Source of the DNA: Paracoccaceae bacterium
Lineage (GTDB): Bacteria > Pseudomonadota > Alphaproteobacteria > Rhodobacterales > Rhodobacteraceae
Assembly: GCA_029243395.1 (NCBI GenBank)
Contig: JAQWSE010000007.1
Span: 255,690 to 319,689 of the forward strand
Direction of reading: 5' to 3'
Length of the DNA: 64,000 nucleotides
A program made the position numbers and the translations under genes. The notes below the pieces were generated by a model. It did no database searches. It saw only the letters and a program-made list of their open reading frames with translations, and was not told where the DNA came from. Position 1 is the stretch's first letter; every line of letters starts with the position of its first letter. This document shows positions 55,731 through 64,000 of the stretch, piece after piece.

Positions 55731-58301
55731 TTAGAGTTTTAATAATCTAGTGGTAATATCCAGGGTATCTTTAGATATATTATCGGAATAACGAATCTTT
55801 TTCAAAGAAGATTTCATAAGTTCCTTTCTTTTAGGTTCTAATCTGTCGATTGTCTCAAATGCGGTGCACAGGCGAGCGGCAACCTGCGGATTCACTGGAT
55901 CAATCTTTTTTACCCAGGAAGCAATTATTTTGTAACCATTCCCATCTTTTGAATGAAAACATCTGGAATTATTAAGTGCAAAGGCCCCAATTAGACTTCG
56001 AAACCTATTAGGATTTTTCCATCCGAAATCGGGATGCAGACTTAAGGTTTCTATAACTTTAAAGATTTTGTTAGCTGGAGTGTGAATCGCCTGAATTGAA
56101 AACCATTTGTCGATCAATAGCGGGTTATGCTTCCAGCTTTTGTAAAAACTAGGCAGAGCGTGAACTGAATTATCGGTTTTTACTAATAGTTTCAGTGAAT
56201 GCAGAATCTCAGTCATATTCTGAGCAGTATCAAAGCACAACTGACTTTTTCTAGCAGTCTTATCTAAGGTTGTAATAAATTCTAAATATCGAGTTCTAAG
56301 GTGTCTTCTACCAGAATTCAGATGGTCAAAATTCGAGTCGTCAGAGATTATCGCATCATATAAATCATTAAGGTCTTCTTCCAATAATTCTGCGATATTT
56401 TGATCTAGCTTTTCTTTAGCAAGATGAATTTTCTCTGGATCAACAAATTGCTCATGCTTAAGCATGTGCACAGTTAATTCTTCATGAGATGGTAGCGTTA
56501 GTAATTTAGACAAAAAAGCAGGATTTTTATTGTTTCTTTCAATCAAGTAGTGCAGAATATTTGGGATTTCTATCGAAGGTTGTTCCTGTTTAATGAGAGT
56601 TTCTAGGAGTTCAAGGTAAATTTTCTGAGTAGCTTCCCAAATGCAAAAAGCATTTGAATCACTTCCCATTATGGTTAAGTAGTCATCTGAGGTGCGTTCT
56701 TGTTTGAGAATTACAGGAGCAGAAAAATCACCCAGCATCACTGGAATAGGCCTCTCTTCAAAACCTGAAAACATGAAATTTTGTGTTTTCTTTGTTAAAA
56801 CCATTAAATTATCATCAGTTAAGCTATTTCCTTCTTTACTAATGAAGGACAATTTTATTGGAATAACCATTGGTTTACCTTCAGTATCATCAGTTTGGGA
56901 GGGTATTTCTTGTGTTAGCTTTATGGTATAAGTGCCAGAGCGAAAATTTTCTTCTGATATGACTGTGGGTGTGCCGGATTGCTCATACCAAAGGGAAAAC
57001 TGTTTTAAGTCTCTACCAGTACTATCCTCAAATACTTTTATCCAATGTTCGATTGTACTGGCTTCCCCGTCATGCCTGTCAAAATACAGATTGACAGCTT
57101 TTTTATATGCTTCTTCCCCCACAATAGAGTTAAGCATTCTTATTATCTCAGCTCCTTTCTCATAAACAGTTGCTGTATAAAAATTATTAATTTCAATATA
57201 TTTGCTAGGCCTAACTGCATGCCTCAAAGGCCCTGCATCTTCTCTAAATTGCCTATTTTTCAATTGAATTACATCTTCTATTCTGACAACGTCTTTGTTC
57301 TGCATATCTGCAGAGAATTGTTGGTCTCTAAAAACGGTTAGTCCCTCCTTTAAACAGAGCTGGAACCAATCCCGACAGGTTATTCTATTTCCAGTCCAGT
57401 TATGGAAGTATTCATGGGCGATAATCCTTTCAATCATTTCAAAGTCTGTGTCGGTAGCAGTTCTTTCATCTGCCAGGATGTATTTAGAGTTGAAGATATT
57501 TAGTCCCTTATTTTCCATTGCCCCCATATTAAAGTCACTTATGGCTACAATCATAAAACGGTCTAGGTCATATTCTCTTTGATATTGTTGCTCATCCCAA
57601 GCCATACTACGTTTTAGGGATTTCATAGCGTGAGCACACTTTACTTCATCACCTGGCTCAACATAGATTTGTAACAGAACTCTATTTCCTGACATTGTCA
57701 CAAACTCATCTTCCACTACTTTCAAATTTCCACACACCAATGCAAAAAGATACGAGGGCTTTGGCCAAGGATCTTCCCACTCAGCCCAACCCGTACCCTT
57801 TCCTTTTAGATTACCATTAGAAAGCAAATAATCGTGATTACCCTCAATTCTTACCTTATATTTAGCTAATACGTCTGGTCTATCGAGATAATAGGTGATT
57901 TTGCGAAATCCTTCTGGTTCGCATTGAGTGCAATAAATTCCATTAGAGAGATAAAGGCCTTCAAGTTCTGTATTGTCCTGGGGATTTATTTCCGTATGAC
58001 ATTCAAACTCAAAAACATCACGCTGGATTGATTTATTGGATATTTCAAGTTGATCAATGGACAATTTGAATTCGTGTTTGTCTAATTTCTTGCCATCAAT
58101 TGCTAAGTACAATAATTTCAGGCCGTTTCCCTGTAAAACAAGGGGCGGTTTGGAATGGGAAGATACCCTGTTTTTTAAGTTAAGTCTAAGTCGTGATTTG
58201 ACTACTGTAGCCTTGGGAATTAATTTGAAAGAGAGATGCACCTCGTCAATGGTGTAATCTGGTTCTTTGTATTTCGAAAGTAAAATTTCTTGAGGTTGCA
58301 T
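55731..58301 (-). CDS. pepN: Aminopeptidase N (M1 family)
   Basis: Zinc aminopeptidase of 856 residues removing N-terminal residues from peptides in the cytoplasm. The exopeptidase motif GAMENKGLN is followed by HEYFHNWTGNRITCRDWFQLCLKEGLT, giving HExxH and the distal Glu ligand. The length and the DUF3458 (C-terminal Ig-like and helical) region match the E. coli PepN branch. ATG 58301 has AAAGGA six bases upstream. The 150 bases between it and glcB contain the divergent promoters. Confidence 0.96.
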   Translation of the reverse strand: MQPQEILLSKYKEPDYTIDEVHLSFKLIPKATVVKSRLRLNLKNRVSSHSKPPLVLQGNGLKLLYLAIDGKKLDKHEFKLSIDQLEISNKSIQRDVFEFECHTEINPQDNTELEGLYLSNGIYCTQCEPEGFRKITYYLDRPDVLAKYKVRIEGNHDYLLSNGNLKGKGTGWAEWEDPWPKPSYLFALVCGNLKVVEDEFVTMSGNRVLLQIYVEPGDEVKCAHAMKSLKRSMAWDEQQYQREYDLDRFMIVAISDFNMGAMENKGLNIFNSKYILADERTATDTDFEMIERIIAHEYFHNWTGNRITCRDWFQLCLKEGLTVFRDQQFSADMQNKDVVRIEDVIQLKNRQFREDAGPLRHAVRPSKYIEINNFYTATVYEKGAEIIRMLNSIVGEEAYKKAVNLYFDRHDGEASTIEHWIKVFEDSTGRDLKQFSLWYEQSGTPTVISEENFRSGTYTIKLTQEIPSQTDDTEGKPMVIPIKLSFISKEGNSLTDDNLMVLTKKTQNFMFSGFEERPIPVMLGDFSAPVILKQERTSDDYLTIMGSDSNAFCIWEATQKIYLELLETLIKQEQPSIEIPNILHYLIERNNKNPAFLSKLLTLPSHEELTVHMLKHEQFVDPEKIHLAKEKLDQNIAELLEEDLNDLYDAIISDDSNFDHLNSGRRHLRTRYLEFITTLDKTARKSQLCFDTAQNMTEILHSLKLLVKTDNSVHALPSFYKSWKHNPLLIDKWFSIQAIHTPANKIFKVIETLSLHPDFGWKNPNRFRSLIGAFALNNSRCFHSKDGNGYKIIASWVKKIDPVNPQVAARLCTAFETIDRLEPKRKELMKSSLKKIRYSDNISKDTLDITTRLLKL

Positions 58302-58451
58302 TTGCTATCCTTTGAACACCACTCTCTTTTTATTAACTATGATAAATTTACAAGTCCTTTTTTTAGCGCTAGATTGGTCTGAGTTCCTGTTAAGGGAGTT
58401 TTTGATACTATCAACATATTTTGGAGCTAGCTTTTAAGCTATCTTAATAGC

Positions 58452-60638
58452 ATGAAAACAAAATTTAAAGATTACTGGCATTATAATGAGGAAATTTATA
58501 TCCATGAGGAGTTTGTAAGATTTGTCGAGGATGATTTAGCACCCCAAGCACAAATTTCCAAGAAAACATTTTGGGATGGTCTTAAGCGGTTGGCTATTAA
58601 ATTTTCAAAGGAAAATGAACGAATTCTTTTACGGAGGAAGGAACTACAGAATCAGATAAACACTTGGTACTTCAATAATAGAAGCAGTATTAGAGATATT
58701 CAAAAGTATAAGAAATTTTTGAAGAATATAGGCTATCTTATCGATCAGGGAGCAGACTTTAGGATAGATACTACCAATATAGATGATGAAATAAGTAAGA
58801 AACCAGCACCTCAACTCGTTGTTCCTGTTGATAATGCAAGATTTGCGATCAATGCTGCTAATGCACGATGGGGGAGTTTATATGATGCGCTTTATAGTAC
58901 GGACGTTATTGGTTCAGTAGCTCAGAACACTGATTTTGACCATGAGAGAGCTAATCAGGTAATCAGTTGGACAAAGTCTCTATTAGATGAAGTATTGCCA
59001 ATAAGATCCCATAGTTGGTCAGATTTGACAGCTATCAAGATAGAGAACCATGAGCTACACCTATACGATAATTTAGGTGAAGTTTTTTTAGAATCTAAAG
59101 ATCTGTATCAGGGATACAACTTAAATGAGCAACTATTAGAGATATTATTTTATCATAATAATTTGGGTATCATACTTGCAGTCAATAAGTCATCAAAAAT
59201 TGGCAAATTAGATCAATTGGGCATATCAGATGTCATATTTGAGTCTGCTGTGACGACGATAATGGATTTAGAAGATAGCGTAGCCACGGTGGGTGTAAAT
59301 GAGAAACTTGTAGCATACAAGAATTGGTTAACACTGATGACTGGTGAAATTACTAGTAGTTTCAAAAAAAATGGTAAAAATTTTACCAGGTCTTTAAAAA
59401 TGGATCGCTTTTTTATCTCTCCAATGGGCAAATCTTTTGAAGTTAGAAATAGGTCATTAATGTTCGTCAGAAATGTTGGACATCATATTATGACACCAAT
59501 CGTAAAATTAAATGATGGATCTGAGATCGGGGAGGGATTATTGGATGCCCTAGTAACCACGGCGTGTTCACTTGCTGATCTACGCAAAAAAGGAGGTATT
59601 AAGAACTCTTTGAGAGGTTCAATCTATGTAGTAAAACCCAAGATGCATGGTCCGGACGAAGTCACTTTTACGAATGACATTTTTAAGGAAGTGGAAGACA
59701 TATTAAATATTCCAAGAAATACAGTGAAAATAGGTTTGATGGACGAAGAAAGAAGAACTTCGCTTAATCTTGAAGAGTGTATTAGGAGAATAAAAAGTAG
59801 GGTGGTATTTATCAATACGGGCTTTCTAGATCGGACAGGTGATGAGATCTTTACTTCAACACTTGTAGGTCCAATGATTGAAAGAAATGAAATGAAGTCG
59901 GCAGACTGGTTGCAGGCTTATGAAAAGAATAATGTAGATGTGGGATTGAAATGCGGGCTCATTGGTAGGGCTCAAATAGGAAAAGGAATGTGGGCGGCAA
60001 CAGAGCAAATGTCTAACATGTTTGCTCAGAAGATAGGTCATGTTCATTCCGGGGCTAGCTGTTCTTGGGTTCCTAGTCCAGTTGCTGCCACCGTACATGC
60101 TGTTCACTATCACCGCGCTGATGTCAGGCAAATACAAAAGAAAATTGCACAAAGCCCTGAATCGACGGAGATCCACAAAAATCAACTCTTGAAGATTCCA
60201 GCATTGTGGGGAAAGAATTTATCCAAAGAAGAAATTTTAGGTGAATTAGAAAACAATGCACAGGGAATCTTAGGTTATGTAGTTCGTTGGATTAACCAAG
60301 GTGTTGGATGTTCAAAAGTATTAGATATCTACGATGTTTATCTTATGGAAGATCGTGCTACTTGTCGCATAGCTTCACAGTATTTAGCGAACTGGTTTCA
60401 TCATGGTTTGATTTCAAGGCAAGAAATCCTGGATGCATTTGAAAAGATGGCTTTGAAAGTTGATAAGCAAAATGCAGGTGCTATGGGCTATAATAAACTT
60501 TCAACGAACCCTCGACCCCCCGCCTTTTTAGCAGCTTTGGAATTGGTATTTGAAGGTCAGAATCAATCTTGCGGTTATATTGAAGAAACGATGTTTAAAT
60601 ATAGGAGACAGATTTTGTCAGGGATTATTGAAAGTTGA
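58452..60638 (+). CDS. glcB: Malate synthase G
   Basis: Condenses glyoxylate with acetyl-CoA to malate. The 728-residue single-chain form has the inserted domain typical of isoform G. Visible motifs: RFAINAANARWGSLYDALYST near residue 130, TTIMDLEDSVATVG for the glyoxylate site with the Glu/Asp magnesium ligands, KIGLMDEERRTSLNL, NTGFLDRTGDEIF with the conserved Arg-Asp, and EDRATCRIASQYLANW carrying the catalytic aspartate. It allows growth on two-carbon compounds and glycolate. A C26-type hydrolase gene follows after 21 bases. Isocitrate lyase is not in the window. Confidence 0.96.
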   Translation: MKTKFKDYWHYNEEIYIHEEFVRFVEDDLAPQAQISKKTFWDGLKRLAIKFSKENERILLRRKELQNQINTWYFNNRSSIRDIQKYKKFLKNIGYLIDQGADFRIDTTNIDDEISKKPAPQLVVPVDNARFAINAANARWGSLYDALYSTDVIGSVAQNTDFDHERANQVISWTKSLLDEVLPIRSHSWSDLTAIKIENHELHLYDNLGEVFLESKDLYQGYNLNEQLLEILFYHNNLGIILAVNKSSKIGKLDQLGISDVIFESAVTTIMDLEDSVATVGVNEKLVAYKNWLTLMTGEITSSFKKNGKNFTRSLKMDRFFISPMGKSFEVRNRSLMFVRNVGHHIMTPIVKLNDGSEIGEGLLDALVTTACSLADLRKKGGIKNSLRGSIYVVKPKMHGPDEVTFTNDIFKEVEDILNIPRNTVKIGLMDEERRTSLNLEECIRRIKSRVVFINTGFLDRTGDEIFTSTLVGPMIERNEMKSADWLQAYEKNNVDVGLKCGLIGRAQIGKGMWAATEQMSNMFAQKIGHVHSGASCSWVPSPVAATVHAVHYHRADVRQIQKKIAQSPESTEIHKNQLLKIPALWGKNLSKEEILGELENNAQGILGYVVRWINQGVGCSKVLDIYDVYLMEDRATCRIASQYLANWFHHGLISRQEILDAFEKMALKVDKQNAGAMGYNKLSTNPRPPAFLAALELVFEGQNQSCGYIEETMFKYRRQILSGIIES

Positions 60639-60659
60639 AAATGAGATGATTTACGGAGA

Positions 60660-61418
60660 ATGGAACTAGAAATGTCTAAACCTATTGTGGGAATTATAGG
60701 TAATAGTTATTTAATTGACGAAAAATATCCAGCTCAAGGATCAGGAGTGATGAACGTAGAAGCCATTGCTGAAGTTGCACAAGCAATACCTGTTATAATA
60801 CCAAGTTTACCAAGATGTTTTTCAACTAGGGAATTAATGTCGTCCTTTGATGGTTTCTTGTTTACTGGTGGGAGACCTAATATTCACCCTTCATATTACG
60901 GGTGTGAACCAACAGAGGCCCATGGCTCTTTTGACAAAAATAGGGATGAAGTAGTGCTACCTTTGATACAAGCTTGTGAGAAACAGGGTAAGCCTATTCT
61001 TGGGATTTGTAGGGGTTTTCAAGAATTTAATGTGGCTTTTGGTGGAACATTACATCCCGAAATAAGAGAGCTGCATGGCCGAATAAATCATAGGATGCCA
61101 CCAGAAGGTACACTTGAGGAACAATTTGCGCACCGTCATGAAGTTCAAATCATAGAAGGTAGCGAATTTGAAAGAATTTTTGGTTCAAGAAAAATTTTGG
61201 TGAACTCACTCCACGGTCAGGGGATAGATAGGGCTGGGGATAGAGTTCTCATTGAGGGTTTTGCCATCGATGGTACTCCAGAAGCACTTCTAATTAGAGG
61301 TTCTATTGGATTTTGTTTGGCGGTTCAATGGCATCCAGAATGGAATGCTTCTTCAGATAGAGTATCAAAACCATTGTTTGAAGAATTTGGTACTGCACTC
61401 AGATTACCACCTAATTGA
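60660..61418 (+). CDS. Gamma-glutamyl-GABA hydrolase family (peptidase C26)
   Basis: Class I glutamine amidotransferase-like hydrolase of 252 residues, related to PuuD. The nucleophile elbow GICRGFQEFNVAFGGTL holds the Cys, and the His is in VQWHPEWN; an earlier LFTGGRPNIHPSYYG forms the oxyanion region. ATG 60660 lies directly after GGAGA, too close; ATG 60672 (MSKPIVGIIGN) is an equally good candidate. It follows glcB in the same direction, though no polyamine genes are present, so the true substrate is open. Its end overlaps the convergent MBL gene by 15 bases. Confidence 0.86.
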   Translation: MELEMSKPIVGIIGNSYLIDEKYPAQGSGVMNVEAIAEVAQAIPVIIPSLPRCFSTRELMSSFDGFLFTGGRPNIHPSYYGCEPTEAHGSFDKNRDEVVLPLIQACEKQGKPILGICRGFQEFNVAFGGTLHPEIRELHGRINHRMPPEGTLEEQFAHRHEVQIIEGSEFERIFGSRKILVNSLHGQGIDRAGDRVLIEGFAIDGTPEALLIRGSIGFCLAVQWHPEWNASSDRVSKPLFEEFGTALRLPPN

Positions 61419-62360
61419 TGCTGGTAAGAATTGATATGAATTACCTGATGGTATCACATGGCCAACTCCAGGAAATGGAAAGTGAAAACCAAGTAGTGCC
61501 ATCTTTTCATTAGTGATTAAGGAAAGAACTTTTTTTCTAGATTTTATAGCCTTGATTGGGTCCATATCATTTTCTGGTTTCCAACTTGGAAACAGCAAGC
61601 TCGTGTTTGGGTGAAGCAAGGCATCCCCACAAATTAGAAGGTTAGCCCCCTCACTTTGAACTAATAGGCTGCTATGGCCAGGGGTATGGCCAGAGGTATC
61701 TACCATATGAACCCCTGGAATAATTTCTTTTTCTTCATTGAACAAAGTGACTTCAGAAAGGGCAGTAAGAGAATTCACAGCATTTAGAACTGTTTGCTGA
61801 AATATGTCTTCAACCTCATTTACACGGTTTTTTTTCGTCCACCATTCGTATTCATTTTGGGACATAATATATTTAGCATCAGGAAAAATAACCTCATCAA
61901 AGTCATCTCGTATGCCTAAGATATGGTCTGGGTGGGCATGTGTTAAAAAAACATGTGTAATAGTATCTGGATCGATACCTGCTAAGTCGAGATTATCGAA
62001 TAATTTTCCTGTGTCACCAATAAAACGCGAACCACTGCCAACGTCAACTAAAAGCCTATTTTCTTCGACGTCTATCACCGCTAGGTTGGTTTCTCGATAA
62101 ATGTGATCATTCGGCATATGGTATCTTTGTAGATGTTTTTTAATCTCCGTCTCTGAAGCATTAATAGTTATAGATGAAATAGGCGTAGTGAACGATCCAT
62201 CTGAAACTACAGTGACGTTTATTTTCCCCACGGAAAATTTAAAGAAATTTTGCAAATGGTTATTTGATTGGCCTGTTATATTAGCAAACGCTGGTGAAAC
62301 AGTTGCATATAGTCCACTTGTATATAGATAGTTTAATATTACTCGACGGGAAAGTATCAT
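61404..62360 (-). CDS. Exported metallo-beta-lactamase-fold hydrolase
   Basis: Predicted periplasmic zinc hydrolase of 318 residues. The N-terminus SRRVILNYLYTSGLYATVSPAFA looks like a twin-arginine signal peptide cleaved after an AxA-type site. The MBL motif THAHPDHILG holds HxHxDH; further ligands are in DTSGHTPGHSSLLV and LICGDALLHP, and the C-terminal GFHFPFPGVGHV supplies the last His. This wording resembles the quorum-lactonase/methyl-parathion-hydrolase-like branch, but no substrate can be assigned. Convergent with the C26 gene. Confidence 0.85.
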   Translation of the reverse strand: MILSRRVILNYLYTSGLYATVSPAFANITGQSNNHLQNFFKFSVGKINVTVVSDGSFTTPISSITINASETEIKKHLQRYHMPNDHIYRETNLAVIDVEENRLLVDVGSGSRFIGDTGKLFDNLDLAGIDPDTITHVFLTHAHPDHILGIRDDFDEVIFPDAKYIMSQNEYEWWTKKNRVNEVEDIFQQTVLNAVNSLTALSEVTLFNEEKEIIPGVHMVDTSGHTPGHSSLLVQSEGANLLICGDALLHPNTSLLFPSWKPENDMDPIKAIKSRKKVLSLITNEKMALLGFHFPFPGVGHVIPSGNSYQFLPASIRW

Positions 62361-62464
62361 CTAATTAGAATCATTTTTTTATTCATTTATGAATATAGTT
62401 TGTCAGGTGATGATGTCTAACATTATTTAATTTTGCAATATTAACCAGGTTGAGCTTTAATAGT

Positions 62465-63517
62465 ATGCTTTCAAATAGACTTCTTTCTGTAGCACCGATG
62501 ATGGAGCGAACTGACAGACATTGTCGGTACTTTTTTCGATTATTAACAAAAGAAACACTTTTATATTCTGAAATGATTTATGCGGATGCAATAATAAGGG
62601 GAGATAGGAAAAAATTGCTAGATTTTTCAAATTTAGAGCATCCTATTGCTTTACAGATTGGTGGAAATGATCCAAGTGTTTTAGCTGAAGCAACCAAAAT
62701 AGGAGTAGATTGGGGCTATGATGAAATAAATTTGAATGTAGGATGTCCTTCTTCTAGAGTTAGATCCGGGAAATTTGGGGCATGCCTAATGAAAGAGCAT
62801 GAATTGGTAGCTAAATGTGTAGAATCAATGACCAAACATGCAGTAAAAACTCCGGTTACAATAAAATGCCGTATAGGAGTTGATGATCAAGATGCCGAAA
62901 TAGCACTACCCGACTTCATCCAGGCAGTATCACAAGCTGGGGTAAATATTTTTGTAATTCATGCAAGGAAAGCAATATTAAATGGGTTGAGTCCAAAGGA
63001 AAATAGGAAGATTCCACCAATAGATTATGACGTGGTAGCTAAAGTTCGAGATCGATTCCCCAATCTACAAATTTGCATTAATGGAGAGATAAAGGAATTA
63101 GAAACAGTTTTAAGGTTCATTAAACAAGGTTTCGCTGGATGTATGATCGGGCGTCAGGCTTACAAAAACCCAAAAGTACTTCTTAGTGCAGATGAAAAGA
63201 TTTTCAGATCTGTTAAGTGCCAAGAGAAAAAATCTGAGGGAATAAGGATACAGGAAGCTTTAATAAAGATGGTAGAATATGTGGATTGGCATCAGTCGGC
63301 TGGAGGTAAAGCTTCAAGTGTTTTAAGACATTTGATTAACTCCGTTTCAGGTATGCCTGGTGCTAAAGTCTTTAGGTCCATGATTTCAGAGGGAATGACC
63401 TGTCCGGGATCAGGACCAGAATTATTAAGTAGAGCTATGAAGCATATAAATTTCACGGAAGAAGTAGAAAAATATTTAGATCATCAACATGACGCTAATT
63501 TGGAAAAATTTTGTTGA
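62465..63517 (+). CDS. dusA: tRNA-dihydrouridine(20/20a) synthase
   Basis: Flavoenzyme reducing uridine in the tRNA D-loop. VAPMMERTDRHCRYFFRLL is the DusA-type FMN-binding start; the catalytic Cys lies in NLNVGCPSSRVRSGKFGACLM, followed by KCRIGVDDQD, FVIHARKAILNGLSPKENR and GCMIGRQAYKNP. About 350 residues. An in-frame TTG at 62450 is possible, but ATG 62465 fits homologues, which start just before the catalytic core. Its last 29 bases overlap the start of the next gene. Confidence 0.94.
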   Translation: MLSNRLLSVAPMMERTDRHCRYFFRLLTKETLLYSEMIYADAIIRGDRKKLLDFSNLEHPIALQIGGNDPSVLAEATKIGVDWGYDEINLNVGCPSSRVRSGKFGACLMKEHELVAKCVESMTKHAVKTPVTIKCRIGVDDQDAEIALPDFIQAVSQAGVNIFVIHARKAILNGLSPKENRKIPPIDYDVVAKVRDRFPNLQICINGEIKELETVLRFIKQGFAGCMIGRQAYKNPKVLLSADEKIFRSVKCQEKKSEGIRIQEALIKMVEYVDWHQSAGGKASSVLRHLINSVSGMPGAKVFRSMISEGMTCPGSGPELLSRAMKHINFTEEVEKYLDHQHDANLEKFC

Positions 63518-64000
63518 AAACGGATGGTGTTTTTTAGATAATCACATCGAAAATTGCCGATGGATTAAAGCAGCCAAAGCCAATATTCGTAATAAATTTC
63601 GGCAAAAAGAATATAGAGATAGTGACTTTAGGTCTGGAGCTACGTGGTTTGCAGGAATAAATTTTCTAGATAATGGAATTGGAGGCGATGTTGACGGCAT
63701 ATCATTCAGTTCAGTGCTTTGGTCTCAGATTTCTGGAAATTTTGGTGTTAACATTAAATACTGGGATGCTGCTCAGGTGTCGATATGTTGGCAAGGTTAT
63801 CCAGGAAAAGATCCATCAGAATCAGAAAAGTCATTCAAATATCGCTTAAAAAAATATTCTTCACATGTAGACGGTTTGATCCCGATAGGTCCATCAAAGA
63901 GGAGATTTGCTAAAGAATTCCATGCCTTCATTCTTGGTATACCCATAACTAATAACAGAGTTGATTCCGCGCCTTTGATGATCTGGGAAGGCTCCCACAA
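63489..64000 (+). CDS. 2-oxoglutarate/Fe(II) dioxygenase-like protein (3' end cut by window)
   Basis: An open frame from ATG 63489 runs without stop to the window edge (170 codons). It begins MTLIWKNFVENGWCFLDN and includes WFAGINFLDNGIGGDVDG and, at residues 126-128, HVD within a context (SSHVDGLIPIGPSKRRF) like the HxD iron-binding motif of phytanoyl-CoA-dioxygenase-type enzymes; the distal His would be beyond the edge. The HAFILGIPIT and PLMIWEGSH stretches also fit that fold. It overlaps dusA by 29 bases and is likely co-expressed. Function is unknown. Confidence 0.75.
   Translation, partial: MTLIWKNFVENGWCFLDNHIENCRWIKAAKANIRNKFRQKEYRDSDFRSGATWFAGINFLDNGIGGDVDGISFSSVLWSQISGNFGVNIKYWDAAQVSICWQGYPGKDPSESEKSFKYRLKKYSSHVDGLIPIGPSKRRFAKEFHAFILGIPITNNRVDSAPLMIWEGSH

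Noticed and set aside
1-64000. CRISPR array, insertion sequence, prophage or defence system
   Set aside because: No regularly spaced repeats, transposase, integrase, phage structural or nuclease-type genes were seen.

Overview
The window is an AT-rich, gene-dense bacterial chromosome segment, best explained as a free-living, probably aquatic alphaproteobacterium (inference). Supporting signs are the short prolyl-tRNA synthetase without an editing insertion, an rnpB-mraZ junction, an FtsZ ending in a [10 protein letters not shown]-type tail, the cobT-cobS/J-domain/bolA neighbourhood, and a GatCAB amidotransferase with gatCA separated from gatB. No tRNA or rRNA gene, insertion sequence, prophage or CRISPR array was seen.

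Layout. 1-6.5 kb (+): polyphosphate kinase (cut by the window edge), exopolyphosphatase, proS, and the lipoprotein exporter genes lolC-lolD. 6.5-15 kb (-): a membrane protein resembling an inactive M48 peptidase, then a fatty-acid-type beta-oxidation operon headed by a MerR regulator (merR, acyl-CoA dehydrogenase, thiolase, fused hydratase/3-hydroxyacyl-CoA dehydrogenase, acyl-CoA ligase) with a palindromic candidate operator in front of merR. 15-22.3 kb: a MATE transporter, pyrD, a DUF952 protein, a cold-shock gene with a structured leader, an excalibur-type lipoprotein, gatA-gatC, tadA and rluB.

22.3-45.2 kb (+): rnpB, then a complete division and cell wall (dcw) cluster: mraZ-rsmH-ftsL-ftsI-murE-murF-mraY-murD-ftsW-murG-murC-murB-ddl-ftsQ-ftsA-ftsZ-lpxC, followed by bamD and recN. 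Most junctions overlap or are a few bases apart. Together these genes make lipid II from UDP-MurNAc precursors, assemble the Z ring and septal synthase, commit lipid A synthesis and insert outer-membrane proteins.

45.2-64 kb: a beta-hydroxyacid dehydrogenase and an FAD-linked D-2-hydroxyacid dehydrogenase, a hotdog thioesterase, aminopeptidase P, cobT-cobS, a J-domain protein divergent from bolA, gatB with a DUF4177 gene, pepN, malate synthase G, a C26-type glutamine amidotransferase hydrolase, an exported metallo-beta-lactamase-fold protein, dusA, and a truncated 2-oxoglutarate dioxygenase-like gene running off the right edge.

Most of the window is well-known housekeeping. The items I rank highest for a second look are the MerR operator and operon, the perfect inverted repeat in the mraZ leader, the M48-like protein lacking HExxH, the GC-rich csp leader hairpin and the cobS-cobT pair without cobN in view. 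No clearly undescribed multi-gene system was found. Several genes appear to use TTG starts supported by Shine-Dalgarno spacing; these are noted per gene.
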